From NCBI GenBank assembly GCA_016713125.1, contig JADJPT010000011.1, positions 1 to 64,000 of the forward strand: a stretch of DNA of 64,000 bases, read 5' to 3'. The position numbers and the translations under genes were made by a program. The notes below the pieces were generated by a model. The model was given only the letters and a program-made list of their open reading frames with translations. It had not been told where the DNA came from and made no database searches. Below are positions 53,643-61,849 of this stretch, piece by piece; the first letter of the stretch is position 1, and every line of letters begins with the position of its first letter. Origin of the DNA: Betaproteobacteria bacterium (lineage in GTDB: Bacteria > Pseudomonadota > Gammaproteobacteria > Burkholderiales > SG8-39).

Positions 53643-54422
53643 TCAATGGAACACCATGCCTTCGACATGGAAGCCGGCATCGACGTGCACGACTTCGCCG
53701 GTGATCGCCGATGCGTAGGGACTGGCGAGCAGCAGTGCCACGCGGCCGACTTCGCAGCCGTCCACGGTGCGCCGCTGCGGCGACCGGCGCGCGGCCTCGT
53801 CGAGCAACTCGTCGAAGTGGGTGATGCCCGAGGCGGCCCGGGTGCGGACCGGCCCCGCGGAGATCGCATTGACGCGGATGCCGGCGGGCCCGAGTTCGTG
53901 CGCGAGATAGCGCACCGAGGCCTCCAAGGCGGCCTTCACCGGTCCCATCACGTTGTAGTGCTCGATCACCTTCTCGGCGCCGTAGTAGCTCACCGTGGTG
54001 AGGCTGCCGCCGTCGAGCATGAGCGGCTCGGCCAGGCGCGCCATGCGGATCAACGAGTGGCAGGACACCAGCATCGCCTCGGCGAACCCGGCGCCCGAGC
54101 AGTCGGCGAGGCGGCCCTGCAGGTCCTCCTTGCGCGCCGACGCGATCGAGTGGAAGACGAAGTCGAGCTTGCCCCAGCGTTCGCGCAGCGCGTCGAACAC
54201 CGCTTCCAGCTGCCCGTCCTGCAGCACGTTGCACGGCAGCAGCTGCGCCTGCACCTCCTCCGCGAGCGGCGCAACAAAGGAACGGGCCTTCTCGTTGTAG
54301 TAGGTCATGGCCAACTCGGCGCCGGCGTTGCGGAAGTGGCGCGCGGCAGACCAGGCCAAGCTGTCGGCGTTGGCCACGCCGACCACGAGGCCTTTGCGGC
54401 CCGCCAGATCGATCACTTCCAT
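53643..54422 (-). CDS. fabI: Enoyl-ACP reductase (FabI family)
   Basis: 259 residues. SDR-type cofactor site (GLVVGVANADSLAWSAAR) and the FabI catalytic Tyr-x6-Lys in YGAEKVIEHYNVMGPVKAALE. Ends GFHVEGMVFH. Reduces enoyl-ACP to acyl-ACP using NADH. Probably an additional copy co-regulated with the stress cluster. AAGGAGG precedes ATG 54422. Confidence 0.92.
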   Translation of the reverse strand: MEVIDLAGRKGLVVGVANADSLAWSAARHFRNAGAELAMTYYNEKARSFVAPLAEEVQAQLLPCNVLQDGQLEAVFDALRERWGKLDFVFHSIASARKEDLQGRLADCSGAGFAEAMLVSCHSLIRMARLAEPLMLDGGSLTTVSYYGAEKVIEHYNVMGPVKAALEASVRYLAHELGPAGIRVNAISAGPVRTRAASGITHFDELLDEAARRSPQRRTVDGCEVGRVALLLASPYASAITGEVVHVDAGFHVEGMVFH

Positions 54423-54463
54423 GAAGTCCTCCTTGCTTGGTCGATGCGAAAGCCCGCGGGCGG

Positions 54464-54682
54464 TCAGCGCGGGCCGTCCCCGTCGCCGCCGCTGTCGGCG
54501 CGGACCACGAGGTACAGCAGCACAACGCACAGCCCGAGCAGCGCGTGCAGCCCCCAGCCGAGCACGTGGGCCCGGTGCTCCAGCACCAGCAGCAACAGCG
54601 CGACGCCGGCGAAGATCCAGAAGACCCACATCGGCCAGGCGCGGCTTGATTCAGTGCCGGTTGTCTTCCTCGGGGTGGTCAT
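54464..54682 (-). CDS. Small two-span membrane protein, DUF2933-like
   Basis: 72 residues; two hydrophobic segments (MWVFWIFAGVALLLLVLEHRAHVLGWGLHALLGLC split by EHRAHVLGW) and an acidic tail. The HRAHVLG segment resembles the DUF2933 proteins at 8477-8782 (HRAHTLG). Start at 54682 has GAGGGA upstream. Confidence 0.65.
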   Translation of the reverse strand: MTTPRKTTGTESSRAWPMWVFWIFAGVALLLLVLEHRAHVLGWGLHALLGLCVVLLYLVVRADSGGDGDGPR

Positions 54683-54692
54683 GGCCCGTCCC

Positions 54693-55184
54693 TCAGCGCT
54701 CGTTGCGGTGCGGTGACCACGCCTGGACCGCAAACTCGATCTCGTCGGTGCGCTGCGGCAGCCGCACCCAGACCCGGAATCGGTACGGGCCATCCTTGGC
54801 CACGCCGAAGACCTGGCCGTAGCTGGCCTGGTCGTTGACCTTCATCGGCAGCAGGTACTTCGCCGGCTCGTCGACGATGCCGGTTTCGCTGAGTTGCGCG
54901 CGCACCACCGCGTCCTCGATGCGACGGCCACTCGCGCTGTCGTAGAGCGCCACGACGAGGTGGTGCACCTGGCCGCCGCCCTTGGGCGGACCGCCGTGCA
55001 GTTCGGCCAGCGCGTGCTTGTCCGCCACGACCGCGGCCGGCACGAGCCCCCAGTAGAGGGTGACGCCGGACCGCTCCATCCGGCTCTGGGCCAGCGCCGG
55101 GCTCAGCATCGTGGCCAGCAATAGCAACAGCCACGTCGCGGTGAGGAATCGCCAGCCTTGTGCCGGCAGCGGGATGGTTCTCAT
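54693..55184 (-). CDS. Exported protein of unknown function
   Basis: 163 residues: signal peptide (FLTATWLLLLLATMLSPALA), then a beta-rich domain (VTLYWGLVPAAVVADKHAL, HHLVVALYDSASGRRIEDAVVRAQL, YRFRVWVRLPQRTDEIEF). The HHLVVALYD...VRAQL stretch resembles immunoglobulin-like periplasmic domains of metal or cytochrome-assembly proteins, but no family is named. Good ribosome site (GAGAGGAG). Confidence 0.62.
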   Translation of the reverse strand: MRTIPLPAQGWRFLTATWLLLLLATMLSPALAQSRMERSGVTLYWGLVPAAVVADKHALAELHGGPPKGGGQVHHLVVALYDSASGRRIEDAVVRAQLSETGIVDEPAKYLLPMKVNDQASYGQVFGVAKDGPYRFRVWVRLPQRTDEIEFAVQAWSPHRNER

Positions 55185-55216
55185 GGCGTGACTCCTCTCG
55201 GCGATCGGCCTGCTGG

Positions 55217-56893
55217 TCATCGGGCATAGATCTGCTGGAACACCAGCTCGGCCCAGAGGTCGCGGCTCGTGCGCCACGACTCCCAGGCCTGCGCGCAGGC
55301 GTCCGCGCCGACGCGCTCCAGCTGGTACCAGGGGTTGGCCTTGCGGTCCGGGTCGTGCGCGCCCCACTGGTCGAGCCACTGCTGCGTCCACGGCAGCCAG
55401 GCCAGGGCCGGCGTCGCCTTCTCGGACCAGACCTGCCGGCTGACCCGCATCGGATGCAGTTCGCGCAGCAGGCGTGCCGATTCCGGCGTGACCGCCATGC
55501 GGACCCACGGCGAGACCCATTGCGCGTAGGCACGCTCGGCGGCCTCGGACAGCGCCTGCACCCGGTCGAATCCAGCCGGGTTGGCGTCAAACGGCAGATC
55601 CTCCAGTCGGCGTGGTTCGAAGCGGGCACCGGTGGCGGCGTCGCCCGGGGCGGCATCGTCGAGAACCATCTCATAGAGACCGGGTGCAAGTTCCTGGATC
55701 GTTCCGGCGTGGTGCAGGATGGCGCGGTGCTCGCGCCGCGCCACGCCCGCCGACACGAAGATGCCGAGGTGGCCCACCTGCTTGTGCAGCAGGTAGACGA
55801 CCCGCTGGCCGGCAGCCACCAGGTCCTCGGTCGTCGCAAACACCTCCTTGAGCCAGCCCAGCGCCTGGTGCGGTGGCGTGATGTTGTCGCCGTAGGAGCT
55901 GAAGATCACCAGCGGCGCCCCGATGCGTTTGAGGTCGGCACGGCAATGGCCGTCGACCACGACCTCCCCGTCCTCGAGACGGTTGCCGACGAACAGCTCA
56001 CCGGCGATGGCCAGCATCTCCTCGCGGGCCAGCTGGTAGAAGCCGTTCCACCAGCGCTCGAACTCCAGGAAACGGTCGTGCTCGGCCTCCGGCTGCGCAA
56101 AAAGCGTGTCGTACTTCCTGAACACGCCCTCGGGCCGCAGCGCCTCGAAGTTCTGCACCAGCCAGGCGCCGTCGAAGCGGCCGTTGCCCAGGTCCGACAT
56201 CCAGTGCGCCGGCCAGACGCCGCCGGTGAAGCCACCGAGCAGGCGCATCGGGTTGATGCCGCGTTCGCCCGCCCAGTACGACAGCGGCGAACCGTTCAGT
56301 ACCGCCAGCGCCGCGCGGTGCTCGCAATGCGACAGGGCCAGCGTGATCGCCCAGCCGCCCTGGCAGTTGCCGTAGACGATCGGCGCCTTGCCGCGATGGC
56401 GCTTGGCAACGATGTCGATGAAGGCCGCCAGCGTCTGCACGACGGCCCCCATCGTCTGTCCCTCGACCGGCTCCGGGTCGAAGACGACGAAGTAGACCGG
56501 ATGGCCTTCGAGCAGCGCCATGCCGACTTCCGAATCGCGCTTGAAGCCGCCGATGCCGGGACCATGCCCGGCGCGCGGGTCGACCACGATCACCGGTGCT
56601 GCGCCCTTGCGCACGTGCTTCTCGAGCGCGTCGGTGCCGCAGCGCGTGACGCGCAGCAACCGGTAGTTCGACGGGGGATCGAGATCCCGACCGTCCGCCA
56701 CCGGTTCGGACTCGAAATGCAGCAGGGGCGGCATGCCCGCGGCCTCGTGTGCGTTCATGTTGGCTGCACGTTCACGGAGCGTGGTGGCAGTCGCGGTGGC
56801 GCGCCACCATGCGTCCAGCCAGTAGCGGGCGACCAGGCGACCGGGCGTGAGCCCCGCAGAGGCAACCGCGGCGGCGGTGTTCGATGTAGGCAT
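55217..56893 (-). CDS. DUF3141 protein, PHA-synthase-like alpha/beta hydrolase
   Basis: 558 residues; nucleophile elbow GNCQGGWA with Cys177 as in PhaC, preceded by VDPRAGHGPGIGGFKRDSEVGMALL and followed by Asp/His (SSYGDNITPPHQ, KQVGHLGIFVS). DUF3141 proteins are related to polyhydroxyalkanoate synthases; most are longer than this one (roughly 750-800 residues), so this is a short member. With the neighbouring thiolase it hints at PHA-type chemistry. Starts 6 bases after the HMA gene end. Confidence 0.85.
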   Translation of the reverse strand: MPTSNTAAAVASAGLTPGRLVARYWLDAWWRATATATTLRERAANMNAHEAAGMPPLLHFESEPVADGRDLDPPSNYRLLRVTRCGTDALEKHVRKGAAPVIVVDPRAGHGPGIGGFKRDSEVGMALLEGHPVYFVVFDPEPVEGQTMGAVVQTLAAFIDIVAKRHRGKAPIVYGNCQGGWAITLALSHCEHRAALAVLNGSPLSYWAGERGINPMRLLGGFTGGVWPAHWMSDLGNGRFDGAWLVQNFEALRPEGVFRKYDTLFAQPEAEHDRFLEFERWWNGFYQLAREEMLAIAGELFVGNRLEDGEVVVDGHCRADLKRIGAPLVIFSSYGDNITPPHQALGWLKEVFATTEDLVAAGQRVVYLLHKQVGHLGIFVSAGVARREHRAILHHAGTIQELAPGLYEMVLDDAAPGDAATGARFEPRRLEDLPFDANPAGFDRVQALSEAAERAYAQWVSPWVRMAVTPESARLLRELHPMRVSRQVWSEKATPALAWLPWTQQWLDQWGAHDPDRKANPWYQLERVGADACAQAWESWRTSRDLWAELVFQQIYAR

Positions 56894-56899
56894 GACGTC

Positions 56900-57205
56900 T
56901 CAACCGCAGCAGCAGCCGCCACGACCCTTGGCGGCCGCACCGGCACCCGCGCCACAGCCGCCGGCCGAGTGCTGGTGCGCGGCCGGCGCGCCCGTTGAGG
57001 CGCCCGCCTCGTAGCCGGCCTCGCCGAGTGCGGCGACCAGTTCCGGCACCTGGTGCGCGGCGTGCTCGCCGCGGACACGCGCGATGCCGTTGCCGAGATC
57101 GACCTCGACGTCCTGCACGCCCGGGACGCGCTTGAGCGCCTTGGTGACCGACGCGACGCAGGACCCGCAGGTCATGCCGTCGACTTTGAGTTCAGTGGTT
57201 TGCAT
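56900..57205 (-). CDS. HMA-domain copper chaperone with Cys-rich tail
   Basis: 101 residues. Single heavy-metal-associated domain with the CxxC site GMTCGSCVASV, followed by a linker and a Cys/Gly-rich tail (GGCGAGAG...GGCCCG). CopZ-like metallochaperone that could load the Cu ATPases. The extra Cys-rich tail is not part of the standard CopZ fold and may hold more metal. Confidence 0.9.
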   Translation of the reverse strand: MQTTELKVDGMTCGSCVASVTKALKRVPGVQDVEVDLGNGIARVRGEHAAHQVPELVAALGEAGYEAGASTGAPAAHQHSAGGCGAGAGAAAKGRGGCCCG

Positions 57206-57223
57206 ATCGGGACTCCTTTGGTT

Positions 57224-57511
57224 TCAGTGCTGGTGGCCGCCCTGGCCACCGGGGGGAAGCTGGCGCGCGTCATCCTTGGGCTTCGTGTCCGCCCCGCCGC
57301 CATGCCCACCATGCCCGCCGTGCCCGAACAGGTGCATCAGCGGGCAGGCCAGCAGGATCAGGAACGGCAGCAGTTGCCCGAGGTGCGCGTTGTGGCGGAA
57401 GAACATCCAGGCCACTGCGGCAGCCAGACCGATCCACAGCACCCATTGGTTGATGCGGGACCAGTTCGGGCCGGACGGGCGACCGTTGCCGTGTTCATGG
57501 GAGTGGTTCAT
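57224..57511 (-). CDS. DUF2933 small membrane protein
   Basis: 95 residues: His-containing N-terminus, two hydrophobic segments (QWVLWIGLAAAVAWMFF and LGQLLPFLILLACPLMHLFG), and a His/Gly-rich tail. Counterpart of 8477-8782 in the plus-strand arm. AGGAG precedes ATG 57511. Confidence 0.85.
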   Translation of the reverse strand: MNHSHEHGNGRPSGPNWSRINQWVLWIGLAAAVAWMFFRHNAHLGQLLPFLILLACPLMHLFGHGGHGGHGGGADTKPKDDARQLPPGGQGGHQH

Positions 57512-57542
57512 GGAGGATCTCCTGGCTGCCTTGTTGCGTCGG

Positions 57543-57835
57543 TCACTGGTTCTTGTGGAACTTGGCGTGGTCGTGCACGGGCTTGGCTCTCGCCTTGGCC
57601 TTGGCGCCCGACGCCGCCTCGGCTGGCGCACAGGGCATGGACCTGGCCGAAGGCGCATTGCGCTCGGCGCCGTGGTCATGGCGCTTCATCGCGCCGGCAT
57701 TGCAGTCCATGGGCATCGGCACGGAAGCCGCGGCAGCGGCAGCCGGGTCGGCCGCGGGACGTTCCTGCGCCACGGCGGCGGAGCGCCGAGCGCAAGGACG
57801 ACAAAGGACGACAGCAGAACGAATGGGGTACGCAC
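57543..57835 (-). pseudogene. Small exported His/Ala-rich protein, frameshifted in the signal peptide
   Basis: From GTG 57835, with a good ribosome site (AGGAG), the sequence reads VRTPFVLLSSFVVLALGA, a signal peptide. The mature part (SAAVAQERPAADPAAAAAAS...CNAGAMKRHDHGAERN...HDHAKFHKNQ) continues in another frame to 57543. One added base near 57782 joins them. Ala/His-rich, with Met/Cys pairs. Unknown function. Confidence 0.6.
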
Positions 57836-57975
57836 GGCAAGACTCCTGATGAGGAAAGGACACGGAACGGAAACCCGAGCGGGGAATGCCGCCGCCTCAA
57901 AGCGCCGCTGCGGGCGCGAGGGCGAACGGAAGACAGGACGCGGCGCGGATCAGATCCGCGCGGCGTCCGGGCGTG

Positions 57976-58392
57976 TCAAAGCGCGAGGCGCTGGAACGCG
58001 ATGCGCGGCGGGGGCCCGCCGGGCAGGGTCGGCGAGTCGACCACCAGCCGACCCACTGTGGGCTCGGCCCGGCCGGCCACCGAAAGCGTGTGGGAGACCG
58101 GCAGCGCGAAACCCAGCGCAGCCAAGCCATCACCGACCACCTTCAACTGCGGAGCACCGATCGAAGACTTCTCGCAGAAGTCCAGGCAGTTGACCTTGGC
58201 GGGGTCACCTTGCTCATTGCCGTGTTGATGCTTCTGAACAGCGTCGGAGGCAGCCGTCGTCGCCACTTCGGAGCGGTGATGCGCCTGCTCGCCGAGGGCG
58301 CAGGCGTTGGCCACACCCATCGCGAGGCCGAACAGCCACACGAGCAGCACTTGGGCTGCCCATCGGCGGAGACGTCGGCGATCGCTGAACAT
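57976..58392 (-). CDS. Small exported protein, paralogue of 7346-7786
   Basis: 138 residues: hydrophobic N-terminal segment (WAAQVLLVWLFGLAMGVANACAL), a His-containing middle with Cys pair (NCLDFCEKSS), and ending PPPRIAFQRLAL. Same build as 7346-7786, including the GVANAC junction. ATG 58392 is used; the frame is open to 58476. Upstream lie an FNR box and a perfect MerR-type dyad. First gene of the minus-strand arm. Confidence 0.65.
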   Translation of the reverse strand: MFSDRRRLRRWAAQVLLVWLFGLAMGVANACALGEQAHHRSEVATTAASDAVQKHQHGNEQGDPAKVNCLDFCEKSSIGAPQLKVVGDGLAALGFALPVSHTLSVAGRAEPTVGRLVVDSPTLPGGPPPRIAFQRLAL

Positions 58393-58459
58393 GATGGTGC
58401 GCGGGCAAGACAAGGCAGATTCGTCGAATCGAGAATAGGCGCGGACTCGCCAGTGCCGT

Positions 58460-58473
58460 TTGATCGGCATCAA
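58460..58473. promoter_or_regulatory. Perfect FNR/Anr box
   Basis: TTGAT-CGGC-ATCAA is an exact match to TTGAT-N4-ATCAA. It lies 67 bases before the minus-strand ATG at 58392 and 7 bases from the MerR-type dyad. Part of the divergent gap 58393-58708, which otherwise holds no gene. Confidence 0.65.
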
Positions 58474-58480
58474 CAACGCC

Positions 58481-58498
58481 TCCGTAGTCGACTACGGA
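58481..58498. promoter_or_regulatory. Perfect MerR-type operator palindrome
   Basis: TCCGTAGTCGACTACGGA, an 18-bp perfect palindrome identical to the one at 7868-7885. It lies between the divergent genes 57976-58392 and copK (58709), so it could control both. No consensus -35/-10 pair is evident on either strand. Confidence 0.65.
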
Positions 58499-58708
58499 CT
58501 CCGGTCCTGTCCGATGACGCCAAGCGTGAGGCCCAGAGGTGGTCGTTTCAGCGCGTCGCAAACTTCGGCGCGCATGCATCCGACAGAAGCTTGCCGTCTC
58601 GCAATGCCGCTGACGGCTTGCCGTAATCAGCGAATGAACACACTCGGCTCGACGCGCTGGGGATCACTTCACGCTTCACTTTCGCAAGCCCATCAACCCG
58701 GAGAAATC

Positions 58709-58987
58709 ATGCTCAAGAAGCTCGCAATCATGGCCTCGATGCTCGCAGTCGCAGGCGCCGCTTTCGCAGTCGACATGGGCAATGTCGCCCAGAAGTTCGA
58801 TCTGAAGGACGGTTCCACCGTGTACGTGTTCAAGGACGGCAAGATGGCCATGGAGGATCGCCTCGGCCGGACCGTGGGCATGAAGGCCGGACACGTCATG
58901 GAAACCAAGGACGGCCAGAAGATCATCATGGTCGGCAACGAACTCGCCCGCCTCGAGATGATCAAGGCGGAAAAGCGCGGCAACTGA
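58709..58987 (+). CDS. copK: CopK periplasmic copper-binding protein
   Basis: 92 residues: signal peptide (LKKLAIMASMLAVAGAAFA) then mature VDMGNVAQKFDLKDGSTVYVFKDGKMAMEDR... Counting from the mature Val, Met28, Met38, Met44 and Met54 are all present, the four residues that bind Cu(I) in CopK of Cupriavidus metallidurans. GGAG precedes the ATG at 58709. Divergent from 57976-58392 across the FNR/dyad module. Copy at 1066-1323 has lost these ligands. Confidence 0.93.
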   Translation: MLKKLAIMASMLAVAGAAFAVDMGNVAQKFDLKDGSTVYVFKDGKMAMEDRLGRTVGMKAGHVMETKDGQKIIMVGNELARLEMIKAEKRGN

Positions 58988-59034
58988 CCTCGGCGGTCTC
59001 GCGGGCGGGCCCTAGCTCGGACGGTTGCCGAAGT

Positions 59035-60296
59035 TCAGCGCAGTACGAGCGCCGCTCCGACACCCACGAGCGCCATCAGCGCATAAGCCGGCAGCACCTT
59101 CAGCGCCAGCGATCGACTGTCGAGCACCCACAACAGCCCGAGCTTGGTGACCTGGTTGACGGCGGCCGCGAGAAAGACCGCCAGGCTCGCGACCGACGCA
59201 CCGACAACCCCATCGCCCACCATCCGGCCCACCGACAACGTGATGGCATCGACGTCGACCAGGCCGGAAATCGCCGCCGTGACCAGCAGCCCGGCGTCGC
59301 CGAACCGGTCGGCGAGGAATCGACCGGCGAGCAGCACCGCTGCAAGGAACAGCGCGAACTGAACGGCTGCGGTCAGCTTCAGCGGATTCTGGGTCGACAA
59401 ATCCGGCAGATCCCGCGCCTGCTCGCGCGTGGTCAGGTACGCACCGAACGCGGCCCCGGTGACGGCCATGGCGCCCAGGGTCCCGACTGTCGCTGTGCCG
59501 AGCGCCGGCGCAGCGACGGCGACGAGCACCGCCATGCGGCCGAACATGGCCGCGCACGCGAGCGTGGCTCCTCCGGCCGCCAGGGGCCGCCACTGCGGGG
59601 CTTCCTTGGCCCAGCGCGCCAGCGTCGCGGTGGTGGCGGTGCTTGACACCAGTCCGCCCAGCAGTGCCGTGAGGGTGAGCCCGCGCCGGGCCCCGAACCA
59701 GCGCATCAGGACGAACCCGAGGAACGAGAGCAACGCAAGCAGCACGACCGCCCACCAGAGCTTGTAGGGATTCAATGCCTCGAATGGGCCGAACCCGCGA
59801 TCGGGGAGGACCGGAAGGATGACGACGCTGATCAGCAGCAACTGGATGCCGCTGGTCAACTCGCTTCGGTGAGCTTGCCGATGCCGCTGTGCATCGGCCG
59901 TTTGAGTTGCAGCAGTGCGACCGTCACCACGGCGACGGCGGAGGCGAGCAGTGTGCTGCCGCCTGCCGCCAACACGCCGACAAGGAACGTGGTGATGGCC
60001 GCCATCGCCGTGGTCAGGCCCATGACGCTGTGCATGCGGGCCGTCACGATGTAGCCGGCCAGGATCAGCAGCGCCACCACGGCCAGCACGGCGACCAGGA
60101 CGATCGCTCCCCAACGTTGCGCGAGCAGACCGCTCAAGCCGCCGAGCAAGCCGATCAGCGCAAACGTGCGCAGGCCGGCCACGCGGTGTCCGTCGGGAAT
60201 ATCGCGCTGATGCCAGCCGCGTTCCAGTCCGATGAGCAGGCCCGCCGCCAGCGCGATACCGACGCCCATCAGATCCGACAGTGACACGCCGCTCAT
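59035..60296 (-). pseudogene. MgtC-like/DUF4010 membrane protein, frameshifted
   Basis: ATG 60296 gives an MgtC/SapB-type membrane half (MGVGIALAAGLLIGLERGW, LLAQRWGAIVLVAVLAVVALLILAGYIVTARMHSVMGLTTAMAAI) ending LTEAS-stop at 59856. The DUF4010 half (ELTSGIQLLLISVVILPVLPDRGFG...AISGLVDVDAITLSVGRM) continues in another frame to 59035. One added base near 59861 joins the halves into ~420 residues. ATGA overlap with the upstream hydrolase gene. Putative transporter or channel. Confidence 0.78.
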
Positions 60297-61165
60297 GGGC
60301 GCTCCTTCGCGTCCAGCCCCGCCGTGCAATCACATGGCTCAGCGGGGCTCACCGGAGCCTGTTCCTTGAGTCGCGACAGCCACTGCTCGATATGCTGCAG
60401 GCATTCCTGCGGCGCCCGCAACCAGGGATGGTGGTCCACGCCGTCGAGGACACGCATCTCCCACGTCGAACGCGCCACCGCGAGCTCCTGCGCGCCGGCC
60501 AAAGGCGCGGTCAGATCCGCACTGCCGTGCAACATCAGCACCGGCAGGATCTGCGCCGTCGCCTCCGCCTCGGCGCGCAGGTCATGGCGGTACAGCGCTT
60601 CCCACAACGACGAAGTCGACGACACCATGGTGTGCGCCACGAGGTCCTCGGCGACTTCGCGCGGGATGTCGCGAAGAAGACGCGGCAACAGGCGTCCGAC
60701 GACGCGCCGCGTCAGGATGCACGCGATTGCGGTCGCCCACATGTTCGTGTAGATCCAGCCGCCGCGTTGCCGGGAGAACCAGGCGACCGCTCCTTCAGCG
60801 CCGCCAAAATTCGGAAGACTGATCAGTACGAGTCGCCTGACGACCGACGGATAGCGGGCAGCATAGGCAAGCGCCAGTGCGGCGCCGAGCGAGTGCCCGA
60901 CCAGCGTCACGGAGCGCTCCCCGGTCAGGCTCGCATGCAGCGCCTCCACGTGGCGCTCGACGCTGTAGCGGAACCAGGGCTTCGGCGACTCACCGAAGCC
61001 GAGCAGATCGAGTAGAACAGTGCGGTGCCCCGACAGCGCAAACGAGACTGGCCCACAGGTCCAGTAGCGATGGGTCCCGCCCAGTCCATGCAGTAGGACC
61101 GCGCAATGTTCACCGTGCCCTGCGTCGAAGCGCTTCAGCGGCAGTGTCTCGGTCCCCATGCGCAT
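60293..61165 (-). CDS. Alpha/beta-fold hydrolase (Ser type)
   Basis: 290 residues. VLLHGLGGTHRYW, LDLLGFGESPKP, nucleophile elbow VGHSLGAALAL, and late Asp/His (LHGSADLTAPLAG, GVDHHPWL). Probable esterase or lipase. Start at 61165 or, six bases later, 61159. Its stop overlaps the DUF4010 start. Confidence 0.85.
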   Translation of the reverse strand: MRMGTETLPLKRFDAGHGEHCAVLLHGLGGTHRYWTCGPVSFALSGHRTVLLDLLGFGESPKPWFRYSVERHVEALHASLTGERSVTLVGHSLGAALALAYAARYPSVVRRLVLISLPNFGGAEGAVAWFSRQRGGWIYTNMWATAIACILTRRVVGRLLPRLLRDIPREVAEDLVAHTMVSSTSSLWEALYRHDLRAEAEATAQILPVLMLHGSADLTAPLAGAQELAVARSTWEMRVLDGVDHHPWLRAPQECLQHIEQWLSRLKEQAPVSPAEPCDCTAGLDAKERP

Positions 61166-61179
61166 CGGCCGCGACGGTG

Positions 61180-61566
61180 TCAGTTCTGGCGCTGCAGCCG
61201 AACGTCGATCCGCGCCCGGCCCGACGACTTGTTGCTCCACATCCAGCAGTAGTCCTCGCGCACCGCAACCCGCAAGGTGTCCTGCCCGGAACTCACCTGC
61301 ACCTGTTTGGCCGGGAACTCGGCCTCCTTGCCCACGTGATAGTGAATGTTGAAGTCGACGGGTGCGGACGCGGCGAACTCCCAGCGAATGGCGTCTCCCG
61401 GCGCAAGCTTGCCGCACAGCTCGACGAACTTCCCTGGTTCGACGCTCGCACCGTGCAAAAACGCCCCGTCACGACTCCAGGCGATCTCGACGATGTGACT
61501 GGACGCGAAGGCTTGCTGGACCATCACCAGCGCCACGCCGGCCAGCGCAAACTTGGTTCTCTGCAT
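61180..61566 (-). CDS. Exported beta-domain protein with GOLD-like pattern
   Basis: 128 residues: signal peptide (TKFALAGVALVMVQQAFA), then a beta-sandwich-like domain: VEPGKFVELCGKLAPGDAIRWEFAA, PVDFNIHYHVGKEAEFPA, DYCWMWSNKSSGRARIDVRL. The layout (Cys, FNIHYH, YCWMWSN, strand end) recalls GOLD/emp24-like lectin-type domains, and the HYH element could bind metal. No copper-protein family recognised. AGGAAGG precedes ATG 61566. Confidence 0.62.
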   Translation of the reverse strand: MQRTKFALAGVALVMVQQAFASSHIVEIAWSRDGAFLHGASVEPGKFVELCGKLAPGDAIRWEFAASAPVDFNIHYHVGKEAEFPAKQVQVSSGQDTLRVAVREDYCWMWSNKSSGRARIDVRLQRQN

Positions 61567-61647
61567 GATTCGGTCCTTCCTGGGTCAACATCATCATCGA
61601 CGTCGCAGGCGCAAACCCTTGGCGCGCAGCATGTTTCGAAAGCAGCC

Positions 61648-61845
61648 TCATCGTCGCTTTCGGCGCTTTACCTTCCGAGGCTTCGGCCGCTGCGGCTGGC
61701 TTCCTACGGCACTCCTGCGTCGGTTTTTCCAGGCAAGGAACAGGGCCAATCCGATGATGACCACAGCGCTCGCCAAGCCGCCGATCAGCATGAGCCCCAG
61801 TTCGGCGTGCGAAAGACTCGAGAGGTTCCTGAACTCGTGCGGCAT
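61648..61845 (-). CDS. Single-span membrane peptide with basic tail
   Basis: 65 residues: one hydrophobic segment (LGLMLIGGLASAVVIIGLALFLAW) and a very basic C-terminus (KNRRR...KVKRRKRR). Starts 4 bases after the cytochrome c stop. May be a small subunit or an unrelated peptide; no family assigned. Confidence 0.5.
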   Translation of the reverse strand: MPHEFRNLSSLSHAELGLMLIGGLASAVVIIGLALFLAWKNRRRSAVGSQPQRPKPRKVKRRKRR

Positions 61846-61849
61846 CGGC

